This document shows positions 34,164 through 43,576 of a stretch of DNA of 64,000 nucleotides, piece by piece. The translations under genes and the position numbers were made by a program. Source of the stretch: Pseudoselenomonas ruminantium (GTDB lineage Bacteria; Bacillota; Negativicutes; Selenomonadales; Selenomonadaceae); the NCBI RefSeq assembly GCF_900104055.1, contig NZ_FNJQ01000019.1:1-64000 (forward strand). Direction: 5' to 3'. The first letter of the stretch is position 1. The number at the start of each line of letters is the position of its first letter. Under the pieces are notes generated by a model that ran no database searches, was not told the origin of the DNA, and saw nothing but the letters and a program-made list of their open reading frames with translations.

Positions 34164-34955
34164 ATGGATATGGAATACCTGAAACAATTCTCATTGGAAG
34201 GCAAGGTGGCACTCGTTACTGGCGCGGCTTATGGCATCGGCTTCGCCATTGCCAAGGCCTATGCCAAAGCTGGAGCCAGGATCGCCTTCAACTGCCGCGG
34301 TGAAAAGCATATGCAGGAAGCAATGGCCGCTTATCAGGCTGAAGGCATCGAAGCCAAGGGCTATTACTGCGACGTGACCAAGGAAGATGAAGTGCAGAAG
34401 ATGGTCGCCGATATCGAAAAAGAACTGGGCACGATCGATATCCTCGTGAATAATGCCGGCATCATCAAGCGCATTCCCATGCTGGAAATGTCGGCCGAAG
34501 AATTCCGGCAGGTGGTGGATATCGACCTCAATGCGCCGTTCATCGTAGCCAAAGCCGTGATTCCGGGCATGCTGAAAAAAGGACATGGCAAGATCATCAA
34601 CATCTGCTCCATGATGAGTGAACTGGGGCGGGAGACGGTATCGGCTTATGCGGCCGCCAAGGGCGGACTCAAGATGCTGACGCGCAATATCTGCGCGGAA
34701 TATGGCCATGCCAATATCCAGTGCAACGGCATTGGCCCTGGCTATATCGCTACGCCGCAGACAGCTCCCCTGCGCACGCCGGGGCATCCCTTCAACGAGT
34801 TCATCCTGGCCAAGACACCAGCTAACCGCTGGGGAACCACGGAAGACCTGGAAGGCCCGGCAGTATTCTTAGCCTCTGATGCCTCAAACTTTGTCAACGG
34901 ACATATCCTCTATGTGGATGGGGGAATACTGGCCTATATCGGCAAACAGCCCTGA
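34164..34955 (+). CDS. kduD: SDR oxidoreductase, probable KduD
   Basis: Short-chain dehydrogenase expected to reduce 2,5-diketo-3-deoxygluconate to KDG with NAD(P)H. About 263 aa. Rossmann motif TGAAYGIG (~18), NNAGI, catalytic Ser in ICSMMSE and YxxxK in SAYAAAKGG. The kduI neighbour (13 nt) makes KduD the natural call; gluconate 5-dehydrogenase is the main alternative because the two are hard to tell apart. ATG codons at 34158, 34164 and 34170 are all possible starts; 34164 has the best spacing from AAGGAG. Confidence 0.82.
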   Translation: MDMEYLKQFSLEGKVALVTGAAYGIGFAIAKAYAKAGARIAFNCRGEKHMQEAMAAYQAEGIEAKGYYCDVTKEDEVQKMVADIEKELGTIDILVNNAGIIKRIPMLEMSAEEFRQVVDIDLNAPFIVAKAVIPGMLKKGHGKIINICSMMSELGRETVSAYAAAKGGLKMLTRNICAEYGHANIQCNGIGPGYIATPQTAPLRTPGHPFNEFILAKTPANRWGTTEDLEGPAVFLASDASNFVNGHILYVDGGILAYIGKQP

Positions 34956-34986
34956 GACAAAGAAAACAAATTAGAGGTGAATCCTG

Positions 34987-36204
34987 ATGGCAGTTCATGT
35001 AATCAACGAAGCGAGGCGTTGCCTGCAATGCAAGAAGCCGCTGTGTCAGCTGCAAGGCTGTCCCATCGGCACCAATATCCCAGAAATGATCCGGCGGTTT
35101 CTGGCCGGTCAGGGAAATGAGGCCGCTGCGATGTTATTTGCCAACAATCCCATGAGCATTATCTGCTCGTTGGTCTGTGACCATGAAAAACAGTGCGAAG
35201 GTCATTGTATTCAAGGGCGCAAGGGCAGTGCGGTACAGATTTCCAGTATTGAGCATTATATCTCCAATGGCTTTTTTGAGAAGCTGCAGCTGGAAAAGCA
35301 GCCGCCCAAAGGCCAGCGGATAGCGGTGATTGGCAGCGGCCCGGCCGGGCTTGTGGTGGCGGTGGTGATGGCGCAGAAGGGCTATGATGTGACCATCTTT
35401 GAGCGCAAGAGCCATATTGGCGGCATGATGCGCTATGGGATTCCGGACTTCCGTCTGCCCCGCACGATCCTGAGCCGCTATAAAGAGAAGCTGCGCCTGC
35501 TGGGCATCCATATCCGGCCCCATACCACCATTGGCGGTGCCCTGCATCTGGATGATCTGATCAGCGATGGATATCAGGCAATCTTCATCGGCACGGGCAC
35601 CTGGCGGGCACGGCGCTTGGGCGTACCCGGGGAGAGCCTGGGCAATGTACACTATGCGATTGACTATCTGCAGAATCCCGGCGCCTATGCGTTAGGCGAG
35701 CGGGTGGCTGTGATCGGTGCCGGCAACTCGGCCATGGATGCGGCCCGTACGGCCTTGCGCCAGGGCAGCCGCTTCGTTACCATCTATGCCCGCAGCAATC
35801 ATGTCACGGCCAGTCAGCGGGAACTGGATTATGCCATCGCTGATGGTGCGGAGATAATCTATGGCATGGCAGTGGAGAAGATTACAGAACAGGGCCCTGT
35901 TTTTGTCAAACGGGAATTTTCCGAGGCCGGTGAATTGCTCAGCCAGGGGCTGGCGGAACTGGCTCCGGCTGACAGTACGATCATCGCCGTCAGTCAGCGT
36001 CCCAAGGACAAGCTGGTGAGCACCACATCCGGACTCGATGTGAATGACAAGGGCTTGGTGGAAGTTGATGAACATGGACAGACCACCCGCCCGGGAATAT
36101 TCTCCGCCGGTGATGTGGTCACCGGCCCCTGGAATGTGGTAGAGGCCGCCAAAGCGGCAAAAGAAGTGGCAGAGCAGATGGACGCCTATTTGCAATCGTT
36201 ATAG
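34987..36204 (+). CDS. GltD-like FAD/Fe-S NAD(P)H oxidoreductase
   Basis: A 405-aa flavoprotein like the small subunit of glutamate synthase and NfnB-type proteins. The N-terminal Fe-S domain has CLQCKKPLCQLQGCP (~13) and CSLVCDHEKQCEGHC (~58). FAD-binding GSGPAGL lies at ~117, NAD(P)-binding GAGNSAMDAARTAL at ~238, and the C-terminal FAD motif GIFSAGDVVTGP at ~363. No large (GltB/NfnA) subunit is present. As last gene of the pectin operon it may balance NAD(P)H used by UxaB and KduD; this is inference. A strong terminator follows. Confidence 0.78.
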   Translation: MAVHVINEARRCLQCKKPLCQLQGCPIGTNIPEMIRRFLAGQGNEAAAMLFANNPMSIICSLVCDHEKQCEGHCIQGRKGSAVQISSIEHYISNGFFEKLQLEKQPPKGQRIAVIGSGPAGLVVAVVMAQKGYDVTIFERKSHIGGMMRYGIPDFRLPRTILSRYKEKLRLLGIHIRPHTTIGGALHLDDLISDGYQAIFIGTGTWRARRLGVPGESLGNVHYAIDYLQNPGAYALGERVAVIGAGNSAMDAARTALRQGSRFVTIYARSNHVTASQRELDYAIADGAEIIYGMAVEKITEQGPVFVKREFSEAGELLSQGLAELAPADSTIIAVSQRPKDKLVSTTSGLDVNDKGLVEVDEHGQTTRPGIFSAGDVVTGPWNVVEAAKAAKEVAEQMDAYLQSL

Positions 36205-36262
36205 GCGGATAAAGCAGTGTCTGTCAGGGTAAAACAATAGAAACATAATATGAATAATTGTA

Positions 36263-36304
36263 CGAAAAAACCTCCAGCTATTCATCAAGCTGGAGGTTTT
36301 TCGT
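36263..36304. terminator. bidirectional terminator ending the pectin operon
   Basis: CGAAAAAACCTCCAGCT and its complement form a ~16-bp stem with A and T runs at both ends, between convergent genes. Confidence 0.92.
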
Positions 36305-36319
36305 TCTGCGTATGATTGT

Positions 36320-36595
36320 TTATACAATCGGAAAACTTTCGATTGCGCCATACTGGATGTACTTGCTGGCGTTGGTGGGTTCCCCTTCCATGATGGCCGT
36401 GCTCACAGCATCCATGTTGTCATCGATTACATTGATGCGGCCGGCTTTTACTTCTTCCTCGACCTTGGCTAGCAATTCCTTGCGGGCTTTTTTCGTTCCC
36501 TGATAGATGGTCTTGTTGTAGAAGATGTTCATGGTCTTCTGTGTCTTTTCTTCATCGCAGTTGAAGAAGACATAAGCGTGTTTAGCGTTTGCCAT
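36320..36595 (-). CDS. small conserved-looking protein, unknown
   Basis: A 91-aa soluble, charged protein beginning MANAKHAYVFFNCDEEKTQKTMN. No motif recognised. Start ATG 36595 lies 10 nt from AAGGGGG; a longer frame would start inside the AT-rich promoter region. It has its own promoter (TTATCA-17-TATAAT) and is divergent from galM. Single-copy within the window. Confidence 0.7.
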   Translation of the reverse strand: MANAKHAYVFFNCDEEKTQKTMNIFYNKTIYQGTKKARKELLAKVEEEVKAGRINVIDDNMDAVSTAIMEGEPTNASKYIQYGAIESFPIV

Positions 36596-36662
36596 TGGTT
36601 GATAATCCCCCTTAAAATACAAATAATATAATCGCATTTATGAATATGTAACCAATAAAGAT

Positions 36663-36691
36663 ATTATAACACAGCTTGTCAAAAATGATAA
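36663..36691 (-). promoter_or_regulatory. promoter of the 91-aa orphan
   Basis: On the minus strand: TTATCA (36686-36691), 17 bp, TATAAT (36663-36668). Confidence 0.6.
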
Positions 36692-36715
36692 ATTAAATTG
36701 AATTTTCACAGGTAG

Positions 36716-36784
36716 TTGACAAATAAAATAAGAAAGAGTAAAGTGAAACTTGTATAGAATTGTAGAAAATCATACACAATTCTA
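36716..36784 (+). promoter_or_regulatory. galM promoter with downstream inverted repeat
   Basis: TTGACA (36716-36721), 17 bp, TAAAGT (36739-36744). Just downstream, TAGAATTGT (36755-36763) and ACAATTCTA (36776-36784) form a 9-bp inverted repeat centred about 20 bp past the predicted start. This is a good place for a repressor site or a 5' hairpin. Confidence 0.55.
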
Positions 36785-36809
36785 AGTCGAAAACCTGGGA
36801 GGTATATAT

Positions 36810-37937
36810 ATGGCAACAGTTAAGCATGAACCCTTTGGCAAACTCAGTGACGGGCGTGAGGTATCGCTCTATACCCTGCGCAATACCAAGGGGACGGAAG
36901 TAAAGATTACCAACTACGGCGCACGTCTGGTCAGTTGGCGGGTTTTTGGCAAGGATGCGAAGAAGATAGATATCTTGCTGGGCTATGCGGATGCCGCTGC
37001 TTATGAAAAGGACGATACGAGCATGGGCGGCATCGTAGGCCGCCATGCCAACCGCATTGCCGGAGGCAAGGCAATCATAAACGGACAGGAGTACCAGTTG
37101 GATTTGAATACCGGTTCGAAGATGCAGAACCATATCCATGGCGGCTCCAAAGGCTTCCATAATGAACTTTGGCAGGCTGAGGAAGTCTATGAAGGGGTAA
37201 AGCTGACCTATCATAGCAAGGATGGCGATGCGGGCTATCCTGGCAATATGGATGTAACCGTTATCTATTCTCTGTCCAATGATAATGAGCTTTCTATTAA
37301 GTATGAAGCTATCAGTGATAAGGACACCATCTGCAACCTGACCAACCATAGCTATTTCAATCTGGATGGTTTTGCCGCACCGCCGGTGCTGGATCAGAAA
37401 ATCCAGATCTTTGCCGATGAATATACCTGGGCTGACAGCGAATCCCTGCCGGATGGCAGAATCCTGCCGGTAGAGGGCACGCCGATGGACCTGCGTCAGC
37501 CGGTGCGCATTGGTGAACATATCGATGATGATTTCGATGAACTCGTTATGGGCAAGGGCTATGACCATAACTGGGTACTGCGGGATGAACCGGTGAGTGT
37601 GGAGATGAAACCGGGAATGTTCGGCTATGATCCCCATTGTCCCATTGACTATTTGAAGGGCGGACTCAAGAAGGCTGCTTATGCCGAATCGGACAAGAGC
37701 GGCTTGACTTTGACTTGCTACACTACTCTGCCGGGAATCCAGTTCTATACGGGCAACTTCCTCGAAGGCGGCCTGCCAGGCAAAGATGGCGTGGAATTCC
37801 AGCGCCGCACGGGCTTCTGCCTTGAAACGCAGTACTTCCCTAACTCGCTGGCCAATCCGAATTTCCCGCAGCCAATCATCAAAGCCGGTGAAAAATGGGA
37901 ATCCCAGACGATTTTTGTCTTGTGGCCCAAGGACTGA
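36810..37937 (+). CDS. galM: aldose 1-epimerase (galactose mutarotase)
   Basis: Interconverts alpha and beta anomers of galactose and other aldoses in the cytoplasm. 375 aa. Catalytic His/Glu regions: GRHANRIAGGKA (~72), NHIHGGSKGFHNELW (~108), LTNHSYFNLDG (~179) and LPGIQFYTGN (~310). Monocistronic by context. Its product is useful for galactose released from galactan, whose genes lie at the right end of the window. Confidence 0.94.
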   Translation: MATVKHEPFGKLSDGREVSLYTLRNTKGTEVKITNYGARLVSWRVFGKDAKKIDILLGYADAAAYEKDDTSMGGIVGRHANRIAGGKAIINGQEYQLDLNTGSKMQNHIHGGSKGFHNELWQAEEVYEGVKLTYHSKDGDAGYPGNMDVTVIYSLSNDNELSIKYEAISDKDTICNLTNHSYFNLDGFAAPPVLDQKIQIFADEYTWADSESLPDGRILPVEGTPMDLRQPVRIGEHIDDDFDELVMGKGYDHNWVLRDEPVSVEMKPGMFGYDPHCPIDYLKGGLKKAAYAESDKSGLTLTCYTTLPGIQFYTGNFLEGGLPGKDGVEFQRRTGFCLETQYFPNSLANPNFPQPIIKAGEKWESQTIFVLWPKD

Positions 37938-38192
37938 ACATCGCGAGTGTGTAGGAAATTTGAGCTTCATAAGCAATATGTATAAATTCGATATGTAATA
38001 TTTATGTAAAGACGGGCGAAAAACGTATTTTGCTCAAATAGGCATAAATTATGATAATTTTTGCGAATACTGCATATGAATAATAAATAGTAGACAAAAA
38101 TACGAAAAAAGCATACAATATACATGTAAACGAGAACGAAAGCTAGTTAAGTATTCTCGAAACGTCATACCAATTTCAGGGAGGCATGTTTG

Positions 38193-39380
38193 ATGAATAT
38201 TCATGAGTATCAAAGCAAGGCAGTATTGAAATCCTATGGTGTCACTGTACCGGAAGGATATCCTGCCTTCAGCGTAGAAGAAGCCGTGGAAAATGCCCAA
38301 AAGCTCGGTACGCCGGTGGTAGTGGTAAAGGCCCAGATCCATGCAGGCGGGCGCGGCAAGGCTGGCGGTGTCAAGCTGGCGAAGAACCTCGACGAGGTGA
38401 AAGCTTACGCGACGGAACTTTTAGGGAAGACCTTGGTTACCCATCAGACAGGTCCTGAAGGCAAGAAAGTTGGCCGCCTCCTGATTGAAGCTGGTTCCAA
38501 TATCAAGAAAGAATATTATCTGTCCTTTGTCATTGACCGTCAGACGGCCCGCGTGGTCATGATGGGGTCCGAAGAAGGCGGTATGGAAATCGAGAAGGTT
38601 GCGGCCGAAATGCCGGACAAGATCTTCAAGGAATACATCGATCCGGCTGTTGGTCTGGCTCCGTTCCAGGCTACTCGCATGGCGTACAATATCAATATCC
38701 CGCAGGAAGCCATCCGCAAGGCAACCAAGCTGATGGGCTGTCTCTACAACGCTTTCGTGGGCAAGGATTGCTCCCTGGCTGAGATTAATCCGCTGGTCGT
38801 AACGGCTGATGATGATGTGGTAGCGCTCGATGCCAAGCTGAACTTCGACGACAGCGCCCTGTTCCGTCATCCGGATATCGAAGAACTCCGGGACGAGAGC
38901 GAAGAAGATCCGAAGGAACGCCGCGCAGCAGAAGCTGGCCTCAATTACGTCAACCTTGGCGGCGATGTGGCCTGCATGGTCAACGGGGCAGGCCTTGCCA
39001 TGGCTACGGTGGATATCATCAAACACTATGGCGGCGAACCGGCTAACTTCCTCGATGTAGGCGGCGATTCCTCGCCGGAAAAGATTGCCGAGGCATTCCA
39101 GATCATGCTGGACGGCGGTCAGGCCAAGGGGATCTTCGTCAACATCTTCGGTGGCATCAACCGCTGCGATGCGGTAGCTGCCGGTATCGTGGAAGCTGCG
39201 AAAATCATTTCCGATGATGGCAAATCCCTGCCGGTTCCTGTTGTGGTGCGCTTGGAAGGCACCAATGTGGAACAGGGCCGCAAGATCCTGCAGGATTCCC
39301 CCATTGCCAATGTCATCATGGCACCGACTATGGAGGGCGGCGCAGAAGAAATCGTCAAACGAGTCAAAGCAGCAGAATAA
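38193..39380 (+). CDS. sucC: succinyl-CoA ligase, beta subunit
   Basis: Beta subunit of ADP-forming succinyl-CoA synthetase, 395 aa. ATP-grasp N-terminal part ([33 protein letters not shown] ~45-60), AEINPLVV (~194), and the CoA-ligase C-terminal domain with [10 protein letters not shown]. Start ATG 38193, 8 nt from AGGGAGG; a TTG one codon earlier is possible. The 255-bp upstream gap is AT-rich with a likely promoter (TTGCTC-17-GATAAT, 38030-38058) and an inverted repeat CGAGAA/TTCTCG near 38132-38160. Selenomonads make propionate through succinate, which fits. Confidence 0.96.
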   Translation: MNIHEYQSKAVLKSYGVTVPEGYPAFSVEEAVENAQKLGTPVVVVKAQIHAGGRGKAGGVKLAKNLDEVKAYATELLGKTLVTHQTGPEGKKVGRLLIEAGSNIKKEYYLSFVIDRQTARVVMMGSEEGGMEIEKVAAEMPDKIFKEYIDPAVGLAPFQATRMAYNINIPQEAIRKATKLMGCLYNAFVGKDCSLAEINPLVVTADDDVVALDAKLNFDDSALFRHPDIEELRDESEEDPKERRAAEAGLNYVNLGGDVACMVNGAGLAMATVDIIKHYGGEPANFLDVGGDSSPEKIAEAFQIMLDGGQAKGIFVNIFGGINRCDAVAAGIVEAAKIISDDGKSLPVPVVVRLEGTNVEQGRKILQDSPIANVIMAPTMEGGAEEIVKRVKAAE

Positions 39381-39395
39381 GGGAGGCCATCTGAC

Positions 39396-40301
39396 ATGGG
39401 TGTTTTAGTCAACAAGGATACAAAGGTAATCGTACAGGGCATTACGGGCAAACAGGCCACCTTCCATACGAAACAGATGCTGGCCTATGGCACGAAGATT
39501 GTCGCTGGTGTAACGCCGGGCAAAGCCGGCCAGGTTGTAGAAGGTGTTCCCGTATTCAACACCGTCAAGGACGCAGTGGACGCAACAGGGGCTACGGCCT
39601 CCGTGGTCTATGTACCCGCAAGGTTCGCCGCTGACTCCATCATGGAAGGTGTGGATGCCGGACTGGATTTGGTGGTCTGCATTACGGAACATATCCCCGT
39701 TGAGGATATGGTCAAGGTACGCCGTTATATGGAAGGCAAGAAAACCCGCCTGATTGGGCCGAACTGCCCGGGCATCCTGACTACGGATGAAGCAAAACTC
39801 GGTATCATTCCGGGCAATATCCAGAAGAAAGGTCATGTAGGCCTCGTTTCCCGCTCCGGAACCTTGACCTATGAAGCCGCTTTCCAGCTGATGAACGCCG
39901 GTATCGGCGTGACGACAGCTATCGGTATCGGCGGTGACCCGGTCAAGGGCACGGACTTTATCGATGCTTTGCAGCTCTTCAAAGAAGATCCGGAAACCAA
40001 GGCTGTGCTGATGATCGGTGAAATCGGCGGTACGGCTGAGGAAGACGCGGCTAAGTGGATTAGGGAAAACATGCCGGAAAAACCGGTAGCAGCCTTCATC
40101 TCCGGCCGTCAGGCGCCTCCGGGAAAACGCATGGGCCATGCTGGTGCCATCATTTCCGGTGGCAAAGGTACGGCTGCTGACAAGATCAAGGCCCTCAATG
40201 CTGTGGACATTCAAGTGGCTGATACCGTAGCTCATATCGGTGCAACGGTTGTCGATACGCTGAAAAAAGCCGGCATCTATGATGAATGCCATACCTGCTG
40301 A
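39396..40301 (+). CDS. sucD: succinyl-CoA ligase, alpha subunit
   Basis: Alpha subunit, 301 aa. CoA-binding Rossmann N-terminus ([18 protein letters not shown]) and phosphohistidine loop [17 protein letters not shown] (~246). 15 nt after sucC; the pair forms the complete heterodimeric enzyme. Confidence 0.97.
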   Translation: MGVLVNKDTKVIVQGITGKQATFHTKQMLAYGTKIVAGVTPGKAGQVVEGVPVFNTVKDAVDATGATASVVYVPARFAADSIMEGVDAGLDLVVCITEHIPVEDMVKVRRYMEGKKTRLIGPNCPGILTTDEAKLGIIPGNIQKKGHVGLVSRSGTLTYEAAFQLMNAGIGVTTAIGIGGDPVKGTDFIDALQLFKEDPETKAVLMIGEIGGTAEEDAAKWIRENMPEKPVAAFISGRQAPPGKRMGHAGAIISGGKGTAADKIKALNAVDIQVADTVAHIGATVVDTLKKAGIYDECHTC

Positions 40302-40311
40302 AGATAGCATA

Positions 40312-40348
40312 AAAAAATCCCGCTGGACAAAGTCCAGCGGGATTTTTA
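40312..40348. terminator. bidirectional terminator, sucD/LDH
   Basis: AAAAATCCCGCTGGAC and its complement with a short loop, A-run before and T-run after, between convergent genes. Confidence 0.9.
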
Positions 40349-40366
40349 GTTCCGTAACAAAGGAAA

Positions 40367-41323
40367 TTATTTGATGCCAGCGCCATCGAGAGCGGAACGA
40401 ACGCTCTGAGCAGCTTTGTGCATCTTCTCCAGTTCATCATCCGTGAGATGAACTTCGAAGGAGCGCATGATACCATCAGCGCAAACCATACGAGGAATGG
40501 AGAGGGCAACGTCTTTGATGCCATATTCGCCTTCGAGAACTGCAGAGCAGGGCAGGATCGTGTGTTCATCATAGAGAACGGACTTGATGAAGCGGCAAGC
40601 AGCCATAGCGATACCAGTGTTGGTGAAGCCCTTCTTATTGATGACATCGTAAGCAACCTGAACCAGTTCCTGTTCAACAGCTTCGTGGCTGAGTTTTTCC
40701 GTGCGGTGGAAATATTCATCCAGATCATCGATGGGGAAACCAGCGCAGCCAGTCGTGGACCAAGCAACGAATGCAGCGTTGCCGTGCTCACCGAGAACAT
40801 AACCGTTGATGTTCTTCGGATCCACCTGGTACTTGTCAGCCAGGATGCGACGGAAACGGTAGGTTTCGAGCATCGTACCAGTACCGAGGATGAGGTTGCG
40901 CGGATAATCAAACTGGGTGGAAACAACATAAGTAGCAACATCGAGCGGATTCGTGATCATGATGATCATAGCTTCCTTCGTACGCTTAACGATCTCGCCC
41001 ATTACGGAGCTCATGATCTTAGCGTTGGTGCCAGCCAGCTTCAGACGGTCCGGAGTTTCGCCCGGGCGGATGGAAGGACCAGCGGTGATAACGATGATGT
41101 TTGCATCTTTGCAGTCTTCATAGTCACCGAGGTGGAACTTGATGTTCGTGCTGTAGATGCAGCTCGTTGCATGGCTGGAGTCCTTAGCTTCGCCCCAAGC
41201 TTTGTCTTCGTTGAGGTCGATCAGAACTACTTCCGTAGCAAGCTGGAAGTCAGCAATCTTGTTGGCAACTGCGGAGCCAACGTTGCTGGCGCCAATGACG
41301 ACGATTTTTCTTCTGTTGTTCAT
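40367..41323 (-). CDS. LDH/MDH-family L-2-hydroxyacid dehydrogenase
   Basis: NAD-dependent dehydrogenase of 318 aa in the lactate/malate family. N-terminal GASNVGSAVAN, LGTGTMLETYRFRR and catalytic His in VLGEHGNAAFVAWS (~178). The substrate loop reads AGPSIRPGETPDRLKL: neither the Gln of LDH (AGANQKPGETR) nor the Arg of MDH is at the discriminating position, which seems to be Ile. The pattern is nearer L-2-hydroxyisocaproate-type enzymes. Codon bias suggests high expression. Start ATG 41323, AGGGGG upstream. Lactate remains the simplest substrate guess. Confidence 0.82.
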   Translation of the reverse strand: MNNRRKIVVIGASNVGSAVANKIADFQLATEVVLIDLNEDKAWGEAKDSSHATSCIYSTNIKFHLGDYEDCKDANIIVITAGPSIRPGETPDRLKLAGTNAKIMSSVMGEIVKRTKEAMIIMITNPLDVATYVVSTQFDYPRNLILGTGTMLETYRFRRILADKYQVDPKNINGYVLGEHGNAAFVAWSTTGCAGFPIDDLDEYFHRTEKLSHEAVEQELVQVAYDVINKKGFTNTGIAMAACRFIKSVLYDEHTILPCSAVLEGEYGIKDVALSIPRMVCADGIMRSFEVHLTDDELEKMHKAAQSVRSALDGAGIK

Positions 41324-41373
41324 TTTGTTATTACCCCCTGAATCATTGTGAAATATATCCCTAAGTCGTGTTA

Positions 41374-41402
41374 ATCGTAGCACTATTAATACCTAGTGTC
41401 AA
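41374..41402 (-). promoter_or_regulatory. promoter of the LDH-family gene
   Basis: On the minus strand: TTGACA (41397-41402), 17 bp, TACGAT (41374-41379). Confidence 0.65.
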
Positions 41403-41526
41403 TAAATAATTTCAAAGAAACAAAAGCAATATTTTTCGCAAAATTGCTGAAATGTTGTAAATGAGGGGAAAATGTGTCAATTTTTGGCAGGGCCAAAAAT
41501 TATATCAGATTTTGAGGGGGAAGTTG

Positions 41527-41555
41527 TTGTAATTCATGTTTTTTTATTATATATT
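41527..41555 (+). promoter_or_regulatory. mbl promoter
   Basis: TTGTAA (41527-41532), 17 bp, TATATT (41550-41555). Confidence 0.55.
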
Positions 41556-41601
41556 ATAGTGTGTTGCGATGAAGATGACTTCGGAAGGAGATTTTTGACA
41601 T

Positions 41602-42624
41602 ATGTTTGGCATGTCTTTAGATATTGGTATTGACTTGGGTACGGCAAACGTACTGGTTTATGTGAAGGGAAAAGGTATTGTCCTGCGGGAACCGTCGGTA
41701 GTGGCGGTGGACCGGGACACCAACCGGGTATTGGCCATCGGTGAGGAAGCGCGCCAGATGATCGGCCGCACGCCGGGCAATATCGTGGCAATCCGTCCGC
41801 TGCGTGAAGGCGTTATCGCCGACTATGACATCACGGAAAGCATGCTGCGACACTTCATTGAAAAGGTTGTGGGACGCCGCTTCGTCTTCCGTCCCCGCAT
41901 CATGATCTGCATTCCCTCCGGCTGCACCATGGTGGAGCAGCGGGCTGTGCAGGAAGCTGCGGAACAGGCTGGTGCCCGTCATACCCAGCTGATTGAAGAA
42001 CCGCTGGCAGCAGCACTCGGTGCGGGGCTCGATATCGTGGAACCCCGCGGTTCCATGGTCGTGGATATCGGCGGCGGCACGACGGATATCGCCGTGATTT
42101 CTCTGGGTGGCATCGTGACCAGTGCCTCCCTGCGCGTGGCTGGTGATCGCTTCGATGAGGACATCATTGCCTATGTGAAGAAGGAATTCAACATGATGAT
42201 CGGCGAGCGCACGGCTGAGGAGATCAAGATGCGTGTCGGCGCTGCCTTCGTGGGGGCCCGTAATGAAGTGATGGATATCCGTGGCCGTGATATGCTCTCC
42301 GGTCTGCCGAAGAATGTGCAGATCACCACGGAACAGGCAGCTGCGGCTATGCATGAAAGCGTGGCGAAGATTGTCAGCTGCGTGAAGAAGGTGCTGGAGG
42401 ATACTCCGCCAGAGCTGGCTGCCGATGTGATGAACTGCGGCATTGTGCTCACGGGCGGCGGTGCGATGCTCTATGGTCTTGACGAACTGATCCGCAAGGA
42501 AACAGATATCCCCACGGCGCTGGCTGAAGATGCCATGAGCTGCGTGGCTATCGGCTGCGGCATGGCACTGGACAGTTTCAGCAAGTTCGATGGCAAGGCC
42601 AAGAATATCAAGACAGGACACTGA
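41602..42624 (+). CDS. mbl: MreB/Mbl-type actin homologue
   Basis: Cytoskeletal ATPase that guides lateral cell-wall synthesis, 340 aa. Actin-fold motifs: phosphate 1 DLGTANVLVY (~11), phosphate 2 DIGGGTTDIAVIS (~155), and C-terminal LTGGGAMLYGLDELI (~285). The position just before flhO/flhP-type rod genes is the B. subtilis mbl arrangement, which supports Mbl over MreB. A terminator separates it from the flagellar genes. Confidence 0.92.
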   Translation: MFGMSLDIGIDLGTANVLVYVKGKGIVLREPSVVAVDRDTNRVLAIGEEARQMIGRTPGNIVAIRPLREGVIADYDITESMLRHFIEKVVGRRFVFRPRIMICIPSGCTMVEQRAVQEAAEQAGARHTQLIEEPLAAALGAGLDIVEPRGSMVVDIGGGTTDIAVISLGGIVTSASLRVAGDRFDEDIIAYVKKEFNMMIGERTAEEIKMRVGAAFVGARNEVMDIRGRDMLSGLPKNVQITTEQAAAAMHESVAKIVSCVKKVLEDTPPELAADVMNCGIVLTGGGAMLYGLDELIRKETDIPTALAEDAMSCVAIGCGMALDSFSKFDGKAKNIKTGH

Positions 42625-42650
42625 TCTGCGAAGAAAATAAATTTTTTGAC

Positions 42651-42685
42651 AAAGGCGAAACTCGAAAAGGAGTTTCGCCTTTTTT
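42651..42685 (+). terminator. mbl terminator
   Basis: AAAGGCGAAACTC/GAGTTTCGCCTTT 13-bp stem, then TTT. Confidence 0.85.
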
Positions 42686-42737
42686 AGCGAATAAACGAAG
42701 CAAGGATAAATGTGAGATGGGACAAGGAGGACGCATT

Positions 42738-43538
42738 ATGTGGCGCGGTCTATATACAGCCGGCGCGGGGATGATCACGGAGTCCAAGCGCACGGACACA
42801 TTGGCCAACAATCTGGCCAATGCCAATACCAACGGTTTCAAGCGGGATGAGGCCGTCAGCCGGGAGTTTGAACCCATGCTGATCAAGCGCATCAATGATG
42901 GCATCAACAAGAATGACGTGACCAGTTTCAAGCAATTCCATGTAGGCGAACAGTATCCGGTTGTGGGTACTTTGGGACTGGGTTCCCGCATCGATGAGAT
43001 TGCGACCGAGCACACCCAGGGGGCTTTTGAAACCACCGGCAATCCATTGGATCTGGCGATTTCGGGCAATGGTTATTTTGCTATCCAGACGGAAAATGGG
43101 GTGCGGTATACGCGGGACGGGAATTTCTATAAATCTGCCAATGGACAGATTCAGACGGTGAACGGGCAGACTGTTTTGGGGGCGAATGGACAGGGCATCA
43201 CGATCCCGCAGGATGCCACCCGCATCATGGTGGGGAGCAAGGGCGAAATCTATGCGGATGACCAGCAGGTGGGACAGCTGCAACTCGTGCAGTTTGATAA
43301 TCGCCGGGCTGTGCTCAAGCAGGGAAACAATCTCTATTATCCGCAGGAAGGTGCACAGCCTCAGCCGGCTGCGGGCGAGGTCTTGCAGGGCGTATTGGAG
43401 CGCTCCAATACGAATATCGTGTCGGAAATGGTGGAGCTCATCAATAACTACCGGCTTTACGAAGCCGGGGCAAAGGCGGTTACTACACAGGATACCATGC
43501 TCGAAAAATCCGTGAGTGAAGTTGGCAGAGTGTCTTAA
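42738..43538 (+). CDS. flgF: flagellar proximal rod protein FlgF/FlhO
   Basis: Rod protein exported by the flagellar type III system, 266 aa. N-terminal flg_bb_rod (MWRGLYTAGAGM...DTLANNLANANTNGFKRDE), central LDLAISGNGYFAIQTENGVRYTRDGNF, and C-terminal VELINNYRLYEAGAKAVTTQD. Start ATG 42738, 7 nt from AAGGAGG. First gene of the rod/ring operon. FlgF and FlgG are distinguished mainly by order here. Confidence 0.88.
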   Translation: MWRGLYTAGAGMITESKRTDTLANNLANANTNGFKRDEAVSREFEPMLIKRINDGINKNDVTSFKQFHVGEQYPVVGTLGLGSRIDEIATEHTQGAFETTGNPLDLAISGNGYFAIQTENGVRYTRDGNFYKSANGQIQTVNGQTVLGANGQGITIPQDATRIMVGSKGEIYADDQQVGQLQLVQFDNRRAVLKQGNNLYYPQEGAQPQPAAGEVLQGVLERSNTNIVSEMVELINNYRLYEAGAKAVTTQDTMLEKSVSEVGRVS

Positions 43539-43576
43539 GTTTTTTTAGGCTTGTTCGATATATATTGGAGAGGTTG

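Noticed and set aside
37938-38192. A hidden gene or RNA in the gap before sucC
   Set aside because: The stretch is AT-rich with a plausible promoter and one short inverted repeat; no open frame with a ribosome site and no known RNA fold was found.
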